Origin: Henricia sp. BOLD:AAB3569
Lineage: Eukaryota > Echinodermata > Asteroidea > Spinulosida > Echinasteridae
Direction: 5' to 3'
Assembly (NCBI GenBank): GCA_037783545.1
Contig: JBBELK010000936.1
Span: 248,001 to 312,000, forward strand
DNA length: 64,000 bases
Translations under genes and position numbers: made by a program
In this document: piece after piece, positions 28,401 to 36,804 of the stretch
Position numbering within the stretch: position 1 is the first letter of the stretch
Layout: every line of letters starts with the position of its first letter
Notes under the pieces: generated by a model
What the model saw: only the letters and a program-made list of their open reading frames with translations
What the model was told of the DNA's origin: nothing
The model's database searches: none

Positions 28401-28910
28401 TTTTACTCTCGTTAAAATATTGAAACATTTTATTGGTCAGTAATATCTGACTGCACCAGCCTTAATTAACCCCTTCACGAAGTGTGAGTGTCTTGGGTGC
28501 GGTTATACAGAATTATCCCATGGGTCAGTACTACCAGGGCAAAGCTGGTCTCTCATCTTGTTGGCTTGGGGTAAAGTCAGTTTTTGGTTTTTGACCTGTG
28601 ACTTGACTGTAAAGTATTTTCTGAAGTACTACTGCATCTATGTGGCTGAAATTTCTACAATGCTGTTTTTAAAAGTTTTCCAATCGTGTAATCTGTCTTT
28701 AAAACAGCAGTTGAGAGCGTCCCAGTGATGACATCCCTTCAGACGTCCATGGCAGCCCAAGGTATGCTGAACCATCTCATTAAGGAAGCTGGTAAAGTAG
28801 ACATCCGCAAGTGCCACGGTTTCTTGGAGGACGGATTGGAACAAGATGAATACAAAGAGGCTCTCTGTAGCTTAGAGAGCCTGGCGCATTGCTATGAACC
28901 GTGCTCTTAA
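7338..28910 (+). CDS. msto1: Misato homologue (MSTO1/DML1 family), complete 13-exon gene
   Basis: Misato is a tubulin/FtsZ-like protein associated with mitochondria; in animals it is needed for mitochondrial distribution and morphology and for spindle formation. The coding exons are 7338-7421, 14486-14578, 15266-15378, 18389-18464, 18997-19226, 19480-19597, 19775-19909, 20850-21002, 22794-22925, 24185-24381, 24829-24924, 26687-26802 and 28708-28910. Joined, they give 581 codons plus a stop, close to the roughly 570 residues of human MSTO1. Every junction has AG/GT borders and keeps frame. Family landmarks are visible in order: REIVTLQCGHYSNFIG at the N-terminus, DVLYREGRTL, YTPRLVTLDLKGSLSTL, NVWSDFLHGHLHP, the glycine-rich tubulin-like loop DGFGGLGSS (about residues 248-256), FAQSIVLRGV, and a C-terminal LESLAHCY. 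The start ATG has G at -3 and +4. The one weak junction is the acceptor of exon 5. Introns are long and full of mobile elements, including a 7.1-kb first intron. Identification is secure; function is by family. Confidence 0.95.
7666..8377. mobile_element. Foldback element with about 320-bp inverted arms
   Basis: 7666-7985 is repeated in inverse orientation at 8050-8377 with about 90 per cent agreement by eye. Examples are AATAAACCTATCGACGTCTC at the left end and GCGAGCGTGG-ACTCGGACT on the inner side. The G-rich loop is about 60 bases. ORFs in this region are by-products. Confidence 0.85.
8492..8896. mobile_element. hAT-type MITE copy 1, perfect 8-bp duplication
   Basis: Ends GGTATTTTTTTCGTATACAT and its inverse (ATGTATATGAAAAAAATACC). 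TCATTTTC at 8484-8491 is repeated exactly at 8897-8904. An 8-bp duplication points to hAT-type integration. Copies 2 and 3 lie at 12473 and 43984. Confidence 0.9.
8936..9066. mobile_element. 130-bp foldback MITE
   Basis: CTAAGAGCCGTAAAAGTAGC-ACAGCAAAT and its inverse, with a loop containing GGTCACCT repeats. Confidence 0.72.
9856..9938 (+). mobile_element. Degenerate half copy of TTAA MITE family A
   Basis: CGTATTTCGCGGC, GCACGCATTGCTGACGAGAC and TGTGCCTTTAA match the right half of family A. Confidence 0.6.
10719..10845. mobile_element. TTAA-flanked palindromic MITE, family A copy
   Basis: AGGCAGAGGCTCGTCAGCAA at the left and its inverse at the right, followed by TTAA. The centre reads GCTATGGAGCTGCGTATTTC. 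Confidence 0.85.
11725..11777 (+). mobile_element. Isolated right end of the hAT-type MITE
   Basis: GATTCCAATATATAAATTTA and CCCAAATCCGTGTTCAATGT match the right terminus of the copies at 8492 and 43984, then diverge before the last bases. Confidence 0.7.
12473..12906. mobile_element. hAT-type MITE copy 2, 7-of-8 duplication
   Basis: Both termini are intact. GTTGTTTT at 12465-12472 corresponds to ATTGTTTT at 12907-12914. This copy has a local tandem duplication of CTCTGTTGTCGCACTTACGC near 12682-12721. Its right terminus (TTGATTCCAGGAGGTAATTT) is more similar to its own left end than in copies 1 and 3. Confidence 0.88.
13602..14103. mobile_element. 500-bp family B element (TAGACTGGTTCCC ends)
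   Basis: CTAGACTGGTTCCC at the left and GGGAACCAGTCTA at the right, with inner CGTTGTATG near both ends. Same termini as the short foldback at 7049-7127. Confidence 0.65.
14486..14578 (+). CDS. msto1: msto1 coding exon 2 (residues 29-59)
   Basis: Acceptor TTTTGGCAG and donor GTAAGC. Encodes ESTFQYDENPAAV through DVLYREGRTLT; the DVLYR-GRTL block is a Misato signature. Ends in phase 0. Confidence 0.93.
15060..15140 (+). repeat. Repeat fragment shared with 34050-34125
   Basis: ACATAGCAACAGTATCTAAG-GGGCGGGGTTAACTAGGCAA and CTCGGAACTA recur at 34050-34125 (CATAGCAACGATATCCAAGG and onward). Nature unknown. Confidence 0.55.
15266..15378 (+). CDS. msto1: msto1 coding exon 3 (residues 60-97)
   Basis: Acceptor CCTTTTTAG and donor GTTAGT. 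Encodes GAITYTPRLVTLDLKGSLST and onward; the TPRL-LDLKGSL block is strongly conserved in Misato. Ends two bases into a Trp codon. Confidence 0.93.
15410..16734. mobile_element. 5'-incomplete copy of the TAATGCTGTAA-ended element
   Basis: 15410-15780 and 16605-16734 match 25640-26010 and 26040-26174 closely (GCCGCTAGAGGG, TTATTATCAGCACATCGTGC, GTTCGGTTCGG-type repeats, terminal GGTTACAGCATTA). About 820 bp between the blocks is absent from the other copy. The left terminus is missing here. Confidence 0.75.
17140..17980. mobile_element. 841-bp TTAA-flanked TIR element
   Basis: AGGTACACACCGG at the left, and its inverse with one change (CCGGAGTGTACCT) at the right. TTAA at 17136-17139 and 17981-17984. 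An internal perfect palindrome centres on GAACCAGATTCTGGTTC near 17300-17318. No transposase is visible. Confidence 0.8.
18389..18464 (+). CDS. msto1: msto1 coding exon 4 (residues 97-122)
   Basis: Acceptor CTATTAAAG and donor GTAAGT. Completes the Trp codon and encodes EGDVNLHKEKPQPKNEF, matching the HKE-PKN region of the family. Ends in phase 0. Confidence 0.88.
18480..18690 (-). mobile_element. Old SINE fragment
   Basis: TTATTACTGCTGCCATCAGG, AATCACCAGAACCATTC and AAGTGTCTTGCCCATGGACA match, in the same minus orientation, the body of the SINE at 45683-46005. Head and tail are lost. Confidence 0.65.
18997..19226 (+). CDS. msto1: msto1 coding exon 5 (residues 123-199)
   Basis: Encodes a low-conservation linker (MLTQEPEQSESSKETD and onward) and then VYRLDESINVWSDFLHGHLH, which is the conserved WSDFL-HLHP block. 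Donor GTACGA in phase 2. The acceptor is placed at ATCAAG because the better-looking TTTGCAG 20 bases upstream puts the exon out of frame with exon 4. The first few residues are therefore uncertain. Confidence 0.85.
19480..19597 (+). CDS. msto1: msto1 coding exon 6 (residues 199-238)
   Basis: Acceptor TTAATGCAG and donor GTAAGG. Encodes SEVDPFGLFTKGRSLL and then EDLENRLHFFIEECDHLQ, the LEDRLHFYVEECD block of Misato. Confidence 0.94.
19775..19909 (+). CDS. msto1: msto1 coding exon 7 with tubulin-like glycine loop (residues 239-283)
   Basis: Acceptor GGCTAACCTAG and donor GTAAGT. Encodes GFQVLVDFYDGFGGLGSSLV and onward. The DGFGGLGSS stretch sits where tubulins have their glycine-rich nucleotide-binding loop. 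Phase 0 at both ends. Confidence 0.95.
20397..20534. mobile_element. TTAA-flanked palindromic MITE, family A copy
   Basis: TTAA at 20393-20396 and 20535-20538. Arms contain GCCACGAAATACGCAGCTCC and the inverse, with GCCCGTCAGCAATGCGC at the left. Confidence 0.87.
20850..21002 (+). CDS. msto1: msto1 coding exon 8 (residues 284-334)
   Basis: Acceptor CCCATTGTTGCAG and donor GTTGGA. Encodes GHSADNHRLINSVLTFHKLS, SLLVPLSLATSLWR and a variable tail. It aligns with the NxYRLLNTAFGLVHL-CPLSL region of human MSTO1. Confidence 0.93.
21043..21540 (-). mobile_element. Family C element (GGGCGAA repeats), copy 1
   Basis: Reverse orientation of the copies at 45136 and 47434. Contains many variants of TTTTGGGGCGAAATGG, a CGTTTCATGAGACGAAAA palindrome, and ends ...GTATACTGCCT with TTAA at 21541-21544. 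Confidence 0.8.
22134..22502 (+). mobile_element. tRNA-Leu/Ser-derived SINE with (ATA)n tail
   Basis: The head GTTATGGCCGAGCGGTCTAG carries the A box of a long-variable-arm tRNA (Leu or Ser type), and GGGTTCGATTCC is the B box. The body has AAGGCACTTAATCACACTTT and CGGAAGGGATGTAAAGCCGT. The tail is AATAATAATAATAATAA. No clear target duplication. It lies in msto1 intron 8. Confidence 0.85.
22794..22925 (+). CDS. msto1: msto1 coding exon 9 (residues 335-378)
   Basis: Acceptor TTTCCTTAG and donor GTAAAT. Encodes PSLAYHTSAILASSLDTATL and onward, matching the YH-SAILA-ALDT-T-PYR block. Confidence 0.94.
23141..23450 (+). mobile_element. Family D element (CAGCGTT ends), short copy
   Basis: Begins CAGCGTTTGCCCTTAACTTT and ends ATTCGAACGCTG. 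It matches 58485-58687 and 59579-59682, where the family is split by extra sequence. Internal CAACTGGCCAACAG and GGCCAGTTGG repeats. Confidence 0.72.
24185..24381 (+). CDS. msto1: msto1 coding exon 10 (residues 379-444)
   Basis: Acceptor AAATTGTCAG and donor GTGAGT. Encodes VSVLSSAFPLPFPDHGYLAG, then PPWMPLTP and FAQSIVLRGVPADRM. PFP, TPW-PL and FAQSVVLRG are Misato landmarks. Phase 2 end. Confidence 0.95.
24829..24924 (+). CDS. msto1: msto1 coding exon 11 (residues 444-476)
   Basis: Acceptor TATTTTGTAG and donor GTAAAA. Encodes PGRQPQNALEACRSVNEMLK and CYLTWMFPRTL, matching the region after FAQS-LRG in the family. Confidence 0.9.
25015..26356 (+). mobile_element. Family E element interrupted by another transposon
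   Basis: 25015-25138 and 26175-26356 match the left and right parts of the intact copies at 48181-48530 and 48711-49010 (CCCATGGGTGTTGAGATTT, AACACCAATGATCTGTAAAC, AGTATTTTGGGGAGGTA). The middle is the insertion at 25139-26174. The right end is cut by a pogo-like MITE at 26359. Confidence 0.8.
25139..26174. mobile_element. 1036-bp element with TAATGCTGTAA ends and 9-bp target duplication
   Basis: TIRs TAATGCTGTAA and TTACAGCATTA. TCAATCCGT at 25130-25138 is repeated exactly at 26175-26183. Both subterminal regions hold GTTCGGTTCGG-type repeats. A 153-codon frame inside shows no recognisable domain. The 8-9-bp duplication allows a hAT or Mutator-like source. Confidence 0.88.
26359..26530. mobile_element. 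pogo/Tigger-like MITE, second copy
   Basis: CAGTAAACTCTGATTATAGC at the left, GTTATAACGAGAGTTTACTG at the right, TA at both sides. Same family as 4681-4828. Confidence 0.82.
26687..26802 (+). CDS. msto1: msto1 coding exon 12 (residues 476-515)
   Basis: Encodes SGLCINQPVKTAAPFPHIFD and then PRLSRDGFIQDWQRREEE, matching the PYPHLFS block. Donor GTAACC. The acceptor could be TTGGAGTAG, or GAG three bases earlier; both keep frame. Confidence 0.9.
27030..27136. mobile_element. Family A MITE with shortened left arm
   Basis: TTAA at 27026-27029, then AGGCACCGGCTCGTGCCACG, with about 25 bases of the left arm deleted compared with 62276. The right arm is intact (GCGCATTGCTGACGAGCCTG). The right TTAA is lost. 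Confidence 0.8.
27407..27708. mobile_element. 300-bp palindromic element
   Basis: GCAAAAAAGGGTCTTAAGTC-GCGCTGGCTAGTATTC and its inverse form arms of about 75 bp. The loop has CGCCTGGAAT and TGGAATGTCTG repeats. Confidence 0.83.
27743..28336. mobile_element. 594-bp palindromic element with 225-bp arms
   Basis: AAGCCCGCCGCACACGTGAG at the left and the inverse at the right. The arms remain near-identical through GAGCAAACGGTCATTCGTGG and GCCAAGTGCTGAGC to TGTAGCTGGCCAATTAAAAA, with a 100-base GC-rich loop. It begins 35 bp after the preceding palindrome. Confidence 0.88.
28478..28620 (+). repeat. Repeat fragment shared with 58846-59380
   Basis: GGTTATACAGAATTA, CTACCAGGGCAAAGCTGG and TCAGTTTTTGGTTTTTGACC recur at 58850-58888 and 59293-59375, where they are split by a transposon. 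Confidence 0.65.
28708..28910 (+). CDS. msto1: msto1 terminal coding exon 13 (residues 515-581 and stop)
   Basis: Acceptor CTTTAAAACAG. Encodes VESVPVMTSLQTSMAAQGML, KEAGKVDIRKCHGFLEDGLE and ends LCSLESLAHCYEPCS with TAA at 28908-28910. It matches the human C-terminus (VPVFG-L, LDLRRW-SFMDAGVE, LQSLAQCY). Confidence 0.95.
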
Positions 28911-29315
28911 GCCAAAGATAAGAAAAACAGGCTACTGTTTCTGGGCACAATTTCATAGCGCTGTTTAAGCATTAGCTGAAAAAGGGTGCTTAATCCAGTT
29001 GTGCTTGACTTATTATTTCATGGTTGCAGCATGCTTAACCATGTGCTTACTTAGATATGGCTTTTGTTGCATGACAATCTTTTTAAGCAGTTATTCGGTA
29101 AGGAATGTACATTGTATTATATGCTTATTGTTAAACCCTAAAACTCTTCAATCCTCTAAAATCAATAGGATTTTACATACACCCTAGGGAGTTGGGGTTA
29201 ATGTTATTATCTATGAAAAACCTAATGCTTGGTTAACAGAAAGTAGACTTATACCAGTTGACGCCAGGATTATTTTTGGCAAAAAATACAAATTTGTTAA
29301 AAAGGCAAATGTGAC

Positions 29316-29725
29316 TGGCCAATTTCATAAAGCTGTTTAGCAAAAATATTTGCTTTATAAAAATGGGTTACTGTAAAAGCCAATATTTTCGCGTACAGAT
29401 ATTTTTGCGCATTTAAACATCACTGACATTTTCGCGAGTTGTTATTTTCGCGGATGGAAATGATGTTTTGTTTCAGGGATCGCCACAATTGTTGCAAACA
29501 ATATTTTTGCGGGCTCTGTCTGGTGCGCGAAATGCGCGAAAATAAAACCACCGCGAATATTTCAGCTTTTACAGTAATAGTCAAGATTGTATGTTAACTT
29601 GTGTTCATAGCAAGAATAGCAGATATTCTTGTGAAAAACACAAATTGACATGCAATCTTGACTATTGACCCATTTTTTATAAAACAAACAAATTTTTTAT
29701 TAATCAAATATTTTTGAAATTGGCC
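29316..29725. mobile_element. Foldback element hit in one arm by another MITE
   Basis: TGGCCAATTTCATAA and TTTATAAAAATGGGT on the left match ACCCATTTTTTATAAAA and GAAATTGGCC on the right. Inner arms AATAGTCAAGATTGTATG and CATGCAATCTTGACTATT complete the pairing once 29371-29574 is removed. Confidence 0.78.
29371..29574. mobile_element. CTGTAAAAGC-ended MITE with TTTTCGCG motifs
   Basis: TIR CTGTAAAAGC and GCTTTTACAG, TA on both sides. Inside are ATTTTCGCG, ATTTTTGCGC, TTTTCGCGAG and the reverse CGCGAAAATAAAACCACCGC. Confidence 0.82.
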
Positions 29726-30985
29726 CCTGGTCAAGTACCACAAATACTGACTCTTGAGAGTCATTTCTACATTCATTGTATGAATCTTCTCACCAATAGA
29801 TCATACTTTGCAACACTCTGAGGCGGTGCGATCGCTACAGAGCGAAATTTTCCACACTGACAGGGCGTCCACAGCCGTAAAGTTCAAAACACGGTGTGTA
29901 CAAATGAATGGTGGACAATAATGGACGTGTTTACACGTCAACCGTTTTATCTCGTAAACCGTGCCTGTGACTATAGAGGCGTGACTCCAGTACTAGCCTA
30001 CATGTAATTTCAAATCTGAGTGTTTTAAAACTGCACTCGACAGCATTTTTTCCTTTTTTTCACTAATGGCAAAAATAAATGGGTCCCACAATCACCCATA
30101 TCAATGTTATGCTGCTGCTGTCGTCGGTATACGTAAAGCTGTTGACAGCCTTGATGTTATGTGCAATATTTATGTTTGTATTAAAGAAAGTCTGTCCTTA
30201 TTGTATATTTTGCTAGTCAACCAAGTACTCTGTAAAAATACTGTGGGCTTTTAAATTACCAGAATCAAAACGTGGTTGGCGATGGTAAATTCTATGTTAA
30301 TTTAATAGGAAAATGTATTCTTGTATGTTTTGTTGGTTACTGGTTGTGCATCACTCCATTTGTCAGGTTGGTTAAACATAAACATGGTTACAAGCATTAA
30401 GGATTGTACGTCATTGTAGACAACCCTGGCTTTTAGAGACCATACATGTATATATACAGTATAGCAGCCGCAGGCGGCTTGAAGTTATTTTAAAGTGCCA
30501 TAGAAGCTGCAAATATTACTGAAATACACATGTAGTTGGCCTTTTGCCATGATAATTTACCCTGACCAAAGATTACCCGTGTAATCGTAAAATGTCGCCT
30601 GTTCTGACGAAAATGTAACAAGTGTCTGTCCCGGTTACAAGCGTATATTGGACATTTGTACACAGGGTTTTTAGAAAGGCATGTTGTCACACTATTTGTA
30701 ACCCTTTTTTGGGCCTAAGTTATCTCTTCAGAACAACAAACTTATTTCTTTTATTTTGAGACCAGACAAAGGTATTTTCTAGAAAATATGGTCCGTGTTG
30801 CCAAAATGCCCACTTACTGTGGAAAGACCCACATGTATATGCAGTCTGTTATGGGTTAAACACCCTACAACTTAGAATGTACATCATTACGCCAGCTTTA
30901 CTTATAGTCCTGTCGGACCGATCAAGGTTGTAGTGTTGTTAAAGTGCATGAGATGTATATTTGTGGTTGCTTTCTTATTTTTTGC

Positions 30986-31136
30986 AATAGACAGTATCGA
31001 ATAACTACCATCTTGTAGGGCAGTTTCTTTGTTCTGTGAGGACATGCATGGTTTGCACATTTTGTGCTTACATTGTTGACTAGTTTATATGTCAAAAGTT
31101 GCCCTACAAGATGGCAGCTATTCGATACGGTCTATT
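30986..31136. mobile_element. 150-bp palindromic MITE
   Basis: AATAGACAGTATCGAATAAC and its inverse, extending to CATCTTGTAGGGCA; 36-38-bp arms, 75-base loop. Confidence 0.8.
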
Positions 31137-31949
31137 CACTGTACTTGCCTTTCTGCTAACTTGCTTTCTGGCAGCTTGCAAAGCAGACTAATATAAAGAG
31201 GCTAAATTGAGTTTCTGAACATGCCTTGCTTTTTAGTAATACAATGTATGTGGAATGTATTTTATTTTTAACAGAGAAAATTTAATCGCCCGTTCAAATA
31301 GCACAGCAAAAACTGCGCGGATGCAAACTGGACACACTATTGGCCTTTATCACTGTGCGTCCATCTTTGTCTTGTTCCCTAAAATACATGTCGGGCACGA
31401 TCACGCGTGTAATCCTCAGTTGTTGTTTTGAGAGAATCAGTATCCACGCTTATCATTGTGATGCACACAATGAACAATTTTAACACGGGGCCAAATTATT
31501 TTTTCCTGCAAGCCTCACTTTGGTTACATTGATTTTAATAGGGAAAAGGGAAGATGACCGCGCACCAGGTCCATAGCCCGTGTGACATCACCCCTCTAGA
31601 TAGCAAATTGCGCTTAAAGTGCATATGAATAGATACGTGCCTGTTCACAGAACTCGGTGGAATAATAGAAAGATTGCTTTTGTTTTCAAGAATTGTATTG
31701 CATTTTAATATTAAAAACGCGTAAAAAAAAAAGTTGTATATATAGCTGCATTTCATGCTTCTTGTACCGTAGCTTTTGTTATTAAGCTGGTTTGTTCCGT
31801 CCTTGTGAATATGTGACATGTAAAGTGGGTTCAAGTTCTGTTTGGTGACAACAGCTTCATGAATATTCAATAAGTATCATACATATGTATGACTAATCAA
31901 TTGGGGTTGTGTTAAATACAATGCATAAATTTAGACATTTAAACGGTTA

Positions 31950-32263
31950 TTCATAAATACCCTTAGACAGTTTACGCATTCCTATTGGCTGAGAGTATGT
32001 CACGTAGGCAGTCTTAAACACTTTTGAGCCTGGCTTGCGGCCGCGCCCAAGTCAGTTTCAGCGCGTATGAAACACGCGTAAGCACACAAGCAAATGTGTG
32101 CATGCGCGTACAGCACGCGTGCCTGGAATGCCCCCCAAGCGCACGATCGAACAAAAACAACTTGATGCACAACACATTGAACAACGCGCACAGTACTCTG
32201 CAACATTTATTGCCGAAGAATTTTGGGAGTTTTACTGATTTACATAAAAAGGTATTTATGAAT
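31950..32263. repeat. Possible 314-bp element with TTATTCATAAATACC ends
   Basis: TTATTCATAAATACC-CTT at the left and AAGGTATTTATGAAT at the right. The interior is GC-rich with several CGCGC and ACGCGT motifs. It adjoins the next palindrome. Confidence 0.5.
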
Positions 32264-32429
32264 GGGAATAAAAGTGTGTTTTGCCAGTCTTAAACTATGT
32301 TTAAAACTGGCTAGGGACCTGGAGGCTCATAATGGCCCTCGCCTTATGGCTTGGGCCATTATCGGCCTCCAGGTTCCCAGCTGGTATTAAAAACATAGTT
32401 TAAGACTGGCAAAACACACTTTTATTCCC
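32264..32429. mobile_element. 166-bp palindromic MITE
   Basis: GGGAATAAAAGTGTGTTTTG-CCAGTCTTAAACTATGTTT and its inverse. The inner arms (GGCCATTAT, GGAGGC) are also complementary, so nearly the whole element folds on itself. Confidence 0.85.
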
Positions 32430-34049
32430 TTAATAATTTCCTGGTGATGTGGTGCTACTCATAAACTGTCCTATTGTGGGATCTGAAAAGATTAAATTCG
32501 ATCTTAATAAAAGGCTCTTTGTATTCTTTCATTGATCTATCGTATTACAATTGAACATCATTAATAAGAGATCTCTGCACATTACCTTGTCACAACAGGA
32601 ACCTTGCATTATTATGACCTAAAATTTTCCAGTGCTCTTATTATAGAGGTTTGACTGCATTATTTACATACTGCATGTTTTTGGCTCTTCTTGATGAATA
32701 TTTTGCAGAGAGGATCCTTCTTGGGAATAGGTCACTTGATTTGCAGTAAGCCATATTTGTTAGAGCTTTGAAAGAAGGCAGTTTCTTGCTGTCCAACTCC
32801 AAATGCCCCCTTCGTCGAGTGATCACTATCCCTGGTCCGAACGTACACTGCAACAAATGTGGTCTGGTTCCAAATGGTCGACCAGACTACATTCGGTTGA
32901 AAATAGTCAAACTATAGGTAACTAATTTTATGGTCGTGAATTGAACTTGCTCCATGTGCAATAGACAACTAAAGTGACGTCAGTTACCAGGGTAAACCGA
33001 TCTAAACATTTGCTGTAATACGAAACGTCCATTGTTAAAGCGCAGGAAAATAGTTCACTGATTTTAGTGTAGACCCATGCCAGTAACCCTGGCAACATAC
33101 CGGTATAAAGGACCATGCTTTTCACTTTAGTACTCTACTTGACGGAACAATAACAAAGAAAATGTTACACAGAACTGTATAAAGAAAGTGAAAATGAGGG
33201 AATGGCTAAAATTTGCCACAACAAAATGTGCCAATTACAGTGCATGTAATGTGAGTTCATGCATTATTTATGCACTCCTTGCATGTCAATGGCAAGCCTT
33301 TAAAAAAAAGGTAAAAACAAAAATACAGCTTTACGAAATACCTTTCCGTTAACGAAAAATTCAATAAGGAAAAACCGAAATACATTTTACAAACTCATAA
33401 TAATATACAGCCTTATTTACAAAACTGCTTTATTTACAAACTGCAAAATATTTTTAAAAAAGTTAACTATGCCTTAAAAATACTGTGGCTGCATTGGCCA
33501 ATAAATCTGTGTAGCAAAGTATAAATTAACATAAAAAGCGTTGGGGTGGCAAACAATAAAAAATTATATTTCTTAAAATTTGTTGACAAACTTTCCAGTA
33601 AACCTGGAAAATACAATACTTGTACTTTTTTATCTATGAAAGTTTCACAGATTTAAAAAGAAAAAGCTGTACACTGCAACCTTACAAATGTACATGTATT
33701 AGATGCACATCATTTGTACCGACTTGGGAATGCATAGTTCCGACCTGTCAATCCAGCCGAACCCGCCGACCAATCACAACAGAGCTAGCAGACATAGGTC
33801 AAAGTGCATTGCCTCACAACAATGCAGTGATCCGGGTGAATTTTCGGTTTCAAGGCCGAACGATTCGCTGTTCAAAGGTAAGAAAGCATGTATTTCATGA
33901 TATAACATCCCTGTATTACTGGCCCTTTACTCGGTGTGCTTTAAGATAACTGTTGACCCTGAAACATGGATAACTTTGAGTTTTCTCCAATGAATCTGTG
34001 TTTTCTGTTGAAAGTCCCATTGGTTTGTGTAGTGTGTGTGGACATTTTG

Positions 34050-34125
34050 AGGGATAGCGTGTGAGGCATAGCAACGATATCCAAGGGGGCAGAGTTAACT
34101 GGGCAAACTCGGAACTATGCATTGT
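34050..34125 (+). repeat. Repeat fragment shared with 15060-15140
   Basis: CATAGCAACGATATCCAAGG, GGGCAGAGTTAACTGGGCAA and CTCGGAACTATG; the partner copy lies in msto1 intron 2. Confidence 0.5.
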
Positions 34126-35920
34126 GGGCCTATTGACCAAATAGCTGCCATCTTTGGGGGAAACTAATTGTTTGGTCAAACTGGTCAAATTGCCCCACAC
34201 GATAATGGTTATTTGATAAGGTCCATTGTCACACTTACTCCAACCTCCCCACCCACCCACGCCCTCCCCCAATCCATGCAATTCGAGTATGCACATTTTT
34301 TTCAACTAATTTCATGATTTCAAAATTGATACCAAAATATTGCATTTGTTACTTGGCAATGCAACACCAAGAGAAATGTTTGGTTCTCGAGGGAAACCCG
34401 AGGGAGTTTGTTTACTACAATGCCTTAAACCAGCGCTTATCACTATTCATGTACCTCAGTAAATATTCATCAGGTAGCTGCAGTATTTCATTGGTGTATT
34501 CAGCAACTCAACCATGGATTATTTTTACTACGTATTTCCTTGCATCTTCCACAGATGTATGTGACATGGACAAACCAGGAAAGTAGGCCTAGAATTACAT
34601 GTACACACTTTGGTCATGGACTTAGACTTGTCCCAGAGTGGCGTGAGTGTGATCTTTTATCTGTCTATTGTAACATTTGTAAATGACATCAGAAGGGCTT
34701 GCTTTGCGTAACTGAGGAAGAAATGCTGTAACTTCCTGATAGAATTTTCACGAGGTAAAGTAAAAACACATGGTTTAAAGATGCATGGTCGGGTCACACA
34801 TTATGCAGGTCTTCAGAATTGAAATCGCCACCTGGGGTAGACTTGGGCAAAGGCTATTAGGCAGAAGAACTCCCATTTCAAATGACTCAAGCATGCATGA
34901 TTTCGCCCAAGACTGCTTCGCTAACAGTAAAGCCCTGTCAGCATTGGACTTTTTTGGGGAACACTTACCGAGACGATGGGTACCTTTCCCATTTTAAGTC
35001 CAATGCGGACAGCCTGGGACATTTTCCAGCGGTTACTTTTCCTGGCCAACTGCTGCCCAGGAAAATTGACCAGGGAACCTTTCCCGAGACGATAAGTCCA
35101 ATGCGGACACATCGAGTCAGTAAAATCGCTCTGGAAGCGTACATTACATCCAGGCCGTGAAGGTCATACTGCGAAGGGACACTGTGCATGCTCTCCTACG
35201 GTCTCGGTAAATTTTCCCGTGTCGAAAAAGTCCAAATACGGACAGAAGTCAAATTTAGCAATTTTTTTTTTTTCAATCGTTTCGGTAAACCTCCCAAAAA
35301 ACAATGCGGAATCCAAATCTGCCATTATTTTCATGCATTAACATGGTATGTTTTCATGACCTTTGACCCTCACTTTGACCTTGAATTTGACATCGTGGAT
35401 CACGTGATCCGGAGGTGAACTTCGGTGAAAATTTTCCCCCATATGTTTTCTTCATAATATTACAAAATTAGAGATATAATATTTTTTGTTTGCTTTCCAG
35501 CTCTTCTCAAAGTTGCCATGTTTAGTAAAAATGTAATATTCCTATGCAAAGTACATTACATGTGTACTCGTATATCTGCAAGGCATGCAATACATACATA
35601 CATGTGTACAATCTATACAGGCAGTGGGCAAATTTTGTAAATCTTATGGAATATACATACAACATTTTAAGAAGCAATAAATTACATATTCCAATAGGCA
35701 ATCACTGTGACTATTAGATCATTATCATAAATTATGTCTTTGATCACTCAGCTAAAGTTATTGATCAATTACGATCCAGTCTGGGTACACTCTTGAAATT
35801 TGTGCGCTGTCATTTGCTGAGATGTAGTACTTTCTGGAAGACGAGGATGTCAGTGATGGGGTGTTGACTTTGCATAAAACATTGGCTTCAGTAACCCAGC
35901 ATTTATCAGGTTTCAATTGC

Positions 35921-36236
35921 CACTATAATAATAACAATAATAGCAATCTTATATAGCGCCAAATGCCAGGGCCTCTAGGCGCTTTACAGTATAAAAACAA
36001 AAACCAAAGCGATAACATACATATACATGTACATAGATAAAAAAGATTAAACGTTAAAACCAAAAAGCATCATCAAGAGCATCAAGTCTGGTAATACTGA
36101 ACAAAAAGATGTGTCTTAAGCTGGGACCTGAAATTACTGATGGAATGAATTTGACGCATGCTGTTAGGAAGACCATTCCAGAGGTGTGCCGCTGAAAAAA
36201 CAAATGATCTATCACCATAGAATTTTGTTGATGAGC
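35921..36236 (-). mobile_element. LINE 3' end inserted in the left arm of the inverted-repeat element
   Basis: Reading on the minus strand, HLWNGLPNSMRQIHSISNFR followed by SQLKTHLF is the C-terminal tail typical of CR1/L2-like reverse-transcriptase ORFs. Downstream comes GGCGCTATATAAGATTGC and an ATT-rich tail at 35921-35945. The right arm of the host element lacks this segment. Confidence 0.75.
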
Positions 36237-36393
36237 GAACTGTTTGGATGGTCCATGAGGGTGCCTAAAATTAATATAAAAGTCACCAAACTCCTCAGAA
36301 ATGTTCTGATCCATGGGAAGCCATCATAAATGCAGCAGACAAAGTTTTGTTGTATTATACATCCAAATCCTGTGCTGCCCTCTGGTGCTGGTT

Positions 36394-36804
36394 CTACAAA
36401 TGTACATCATTGCTGTGCGAAACTGGTACTACATCTGGCGGGCTCACTTGACCACTTAATTTGTACACTTGTAACATTGATTTGGAGACTGGGACAAACC
36501 TGTGGAATTGCAGAGTTCCTTTGACAGTTATTGCTGTGTCAAATCTGCCTTGAAGCTCTGATGCCGTTTTGGTAACATCCTCTGGTGACACAATAAAAAA
36601 CTTAATACCAGGGATCTTCTCTGTGCAGAAATCCATTATTGCCTCAGATGTAAGAATTTGGTCATTGTATGGGCGCTGTAGGCTAGCCTTAGTTACAAGT
36701 CGTTTAACAGTCCCTCCAATACCATCGCAGGCACTCTTTCCGTGGGATGTGGCAAACAAAAATTCCATTCGGCAGCTAGCCCGAAATCTTCCTGATGGTG
36801 ACAT
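36394..36804 (-). CDS. Uncharacterised 137-codon frame inside the inverted-repeat element
   Basis: Contains MEFLFATSHGKSACDGIGG, TVKRLVTKASLQRPYND and GIKFFIVSPEDV. I recall GHGKG/SHGKS-DG-GG-VKR motifs in repeated proteins of unknown role in invertebrate genomes, but I cannot name the family. It has a start and stop but is flanked by transposon arms, so it is probably an exon-like remnant carried by the element. A function cannot be given. Confidence 0.5.
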   Translation of the reverse strand: MSPSGRFRASCRMEFLFATSHGKSACDGIGGTVKRLVTKASLQRPYNDQILTSEAIMDFCTEKIPGIKFFIVSPEDVTKTASELQGRFDTAITVKGTLQFHRFVPVSKSMLQVYKLSGQVSPPDVVPVSHSNDVHL

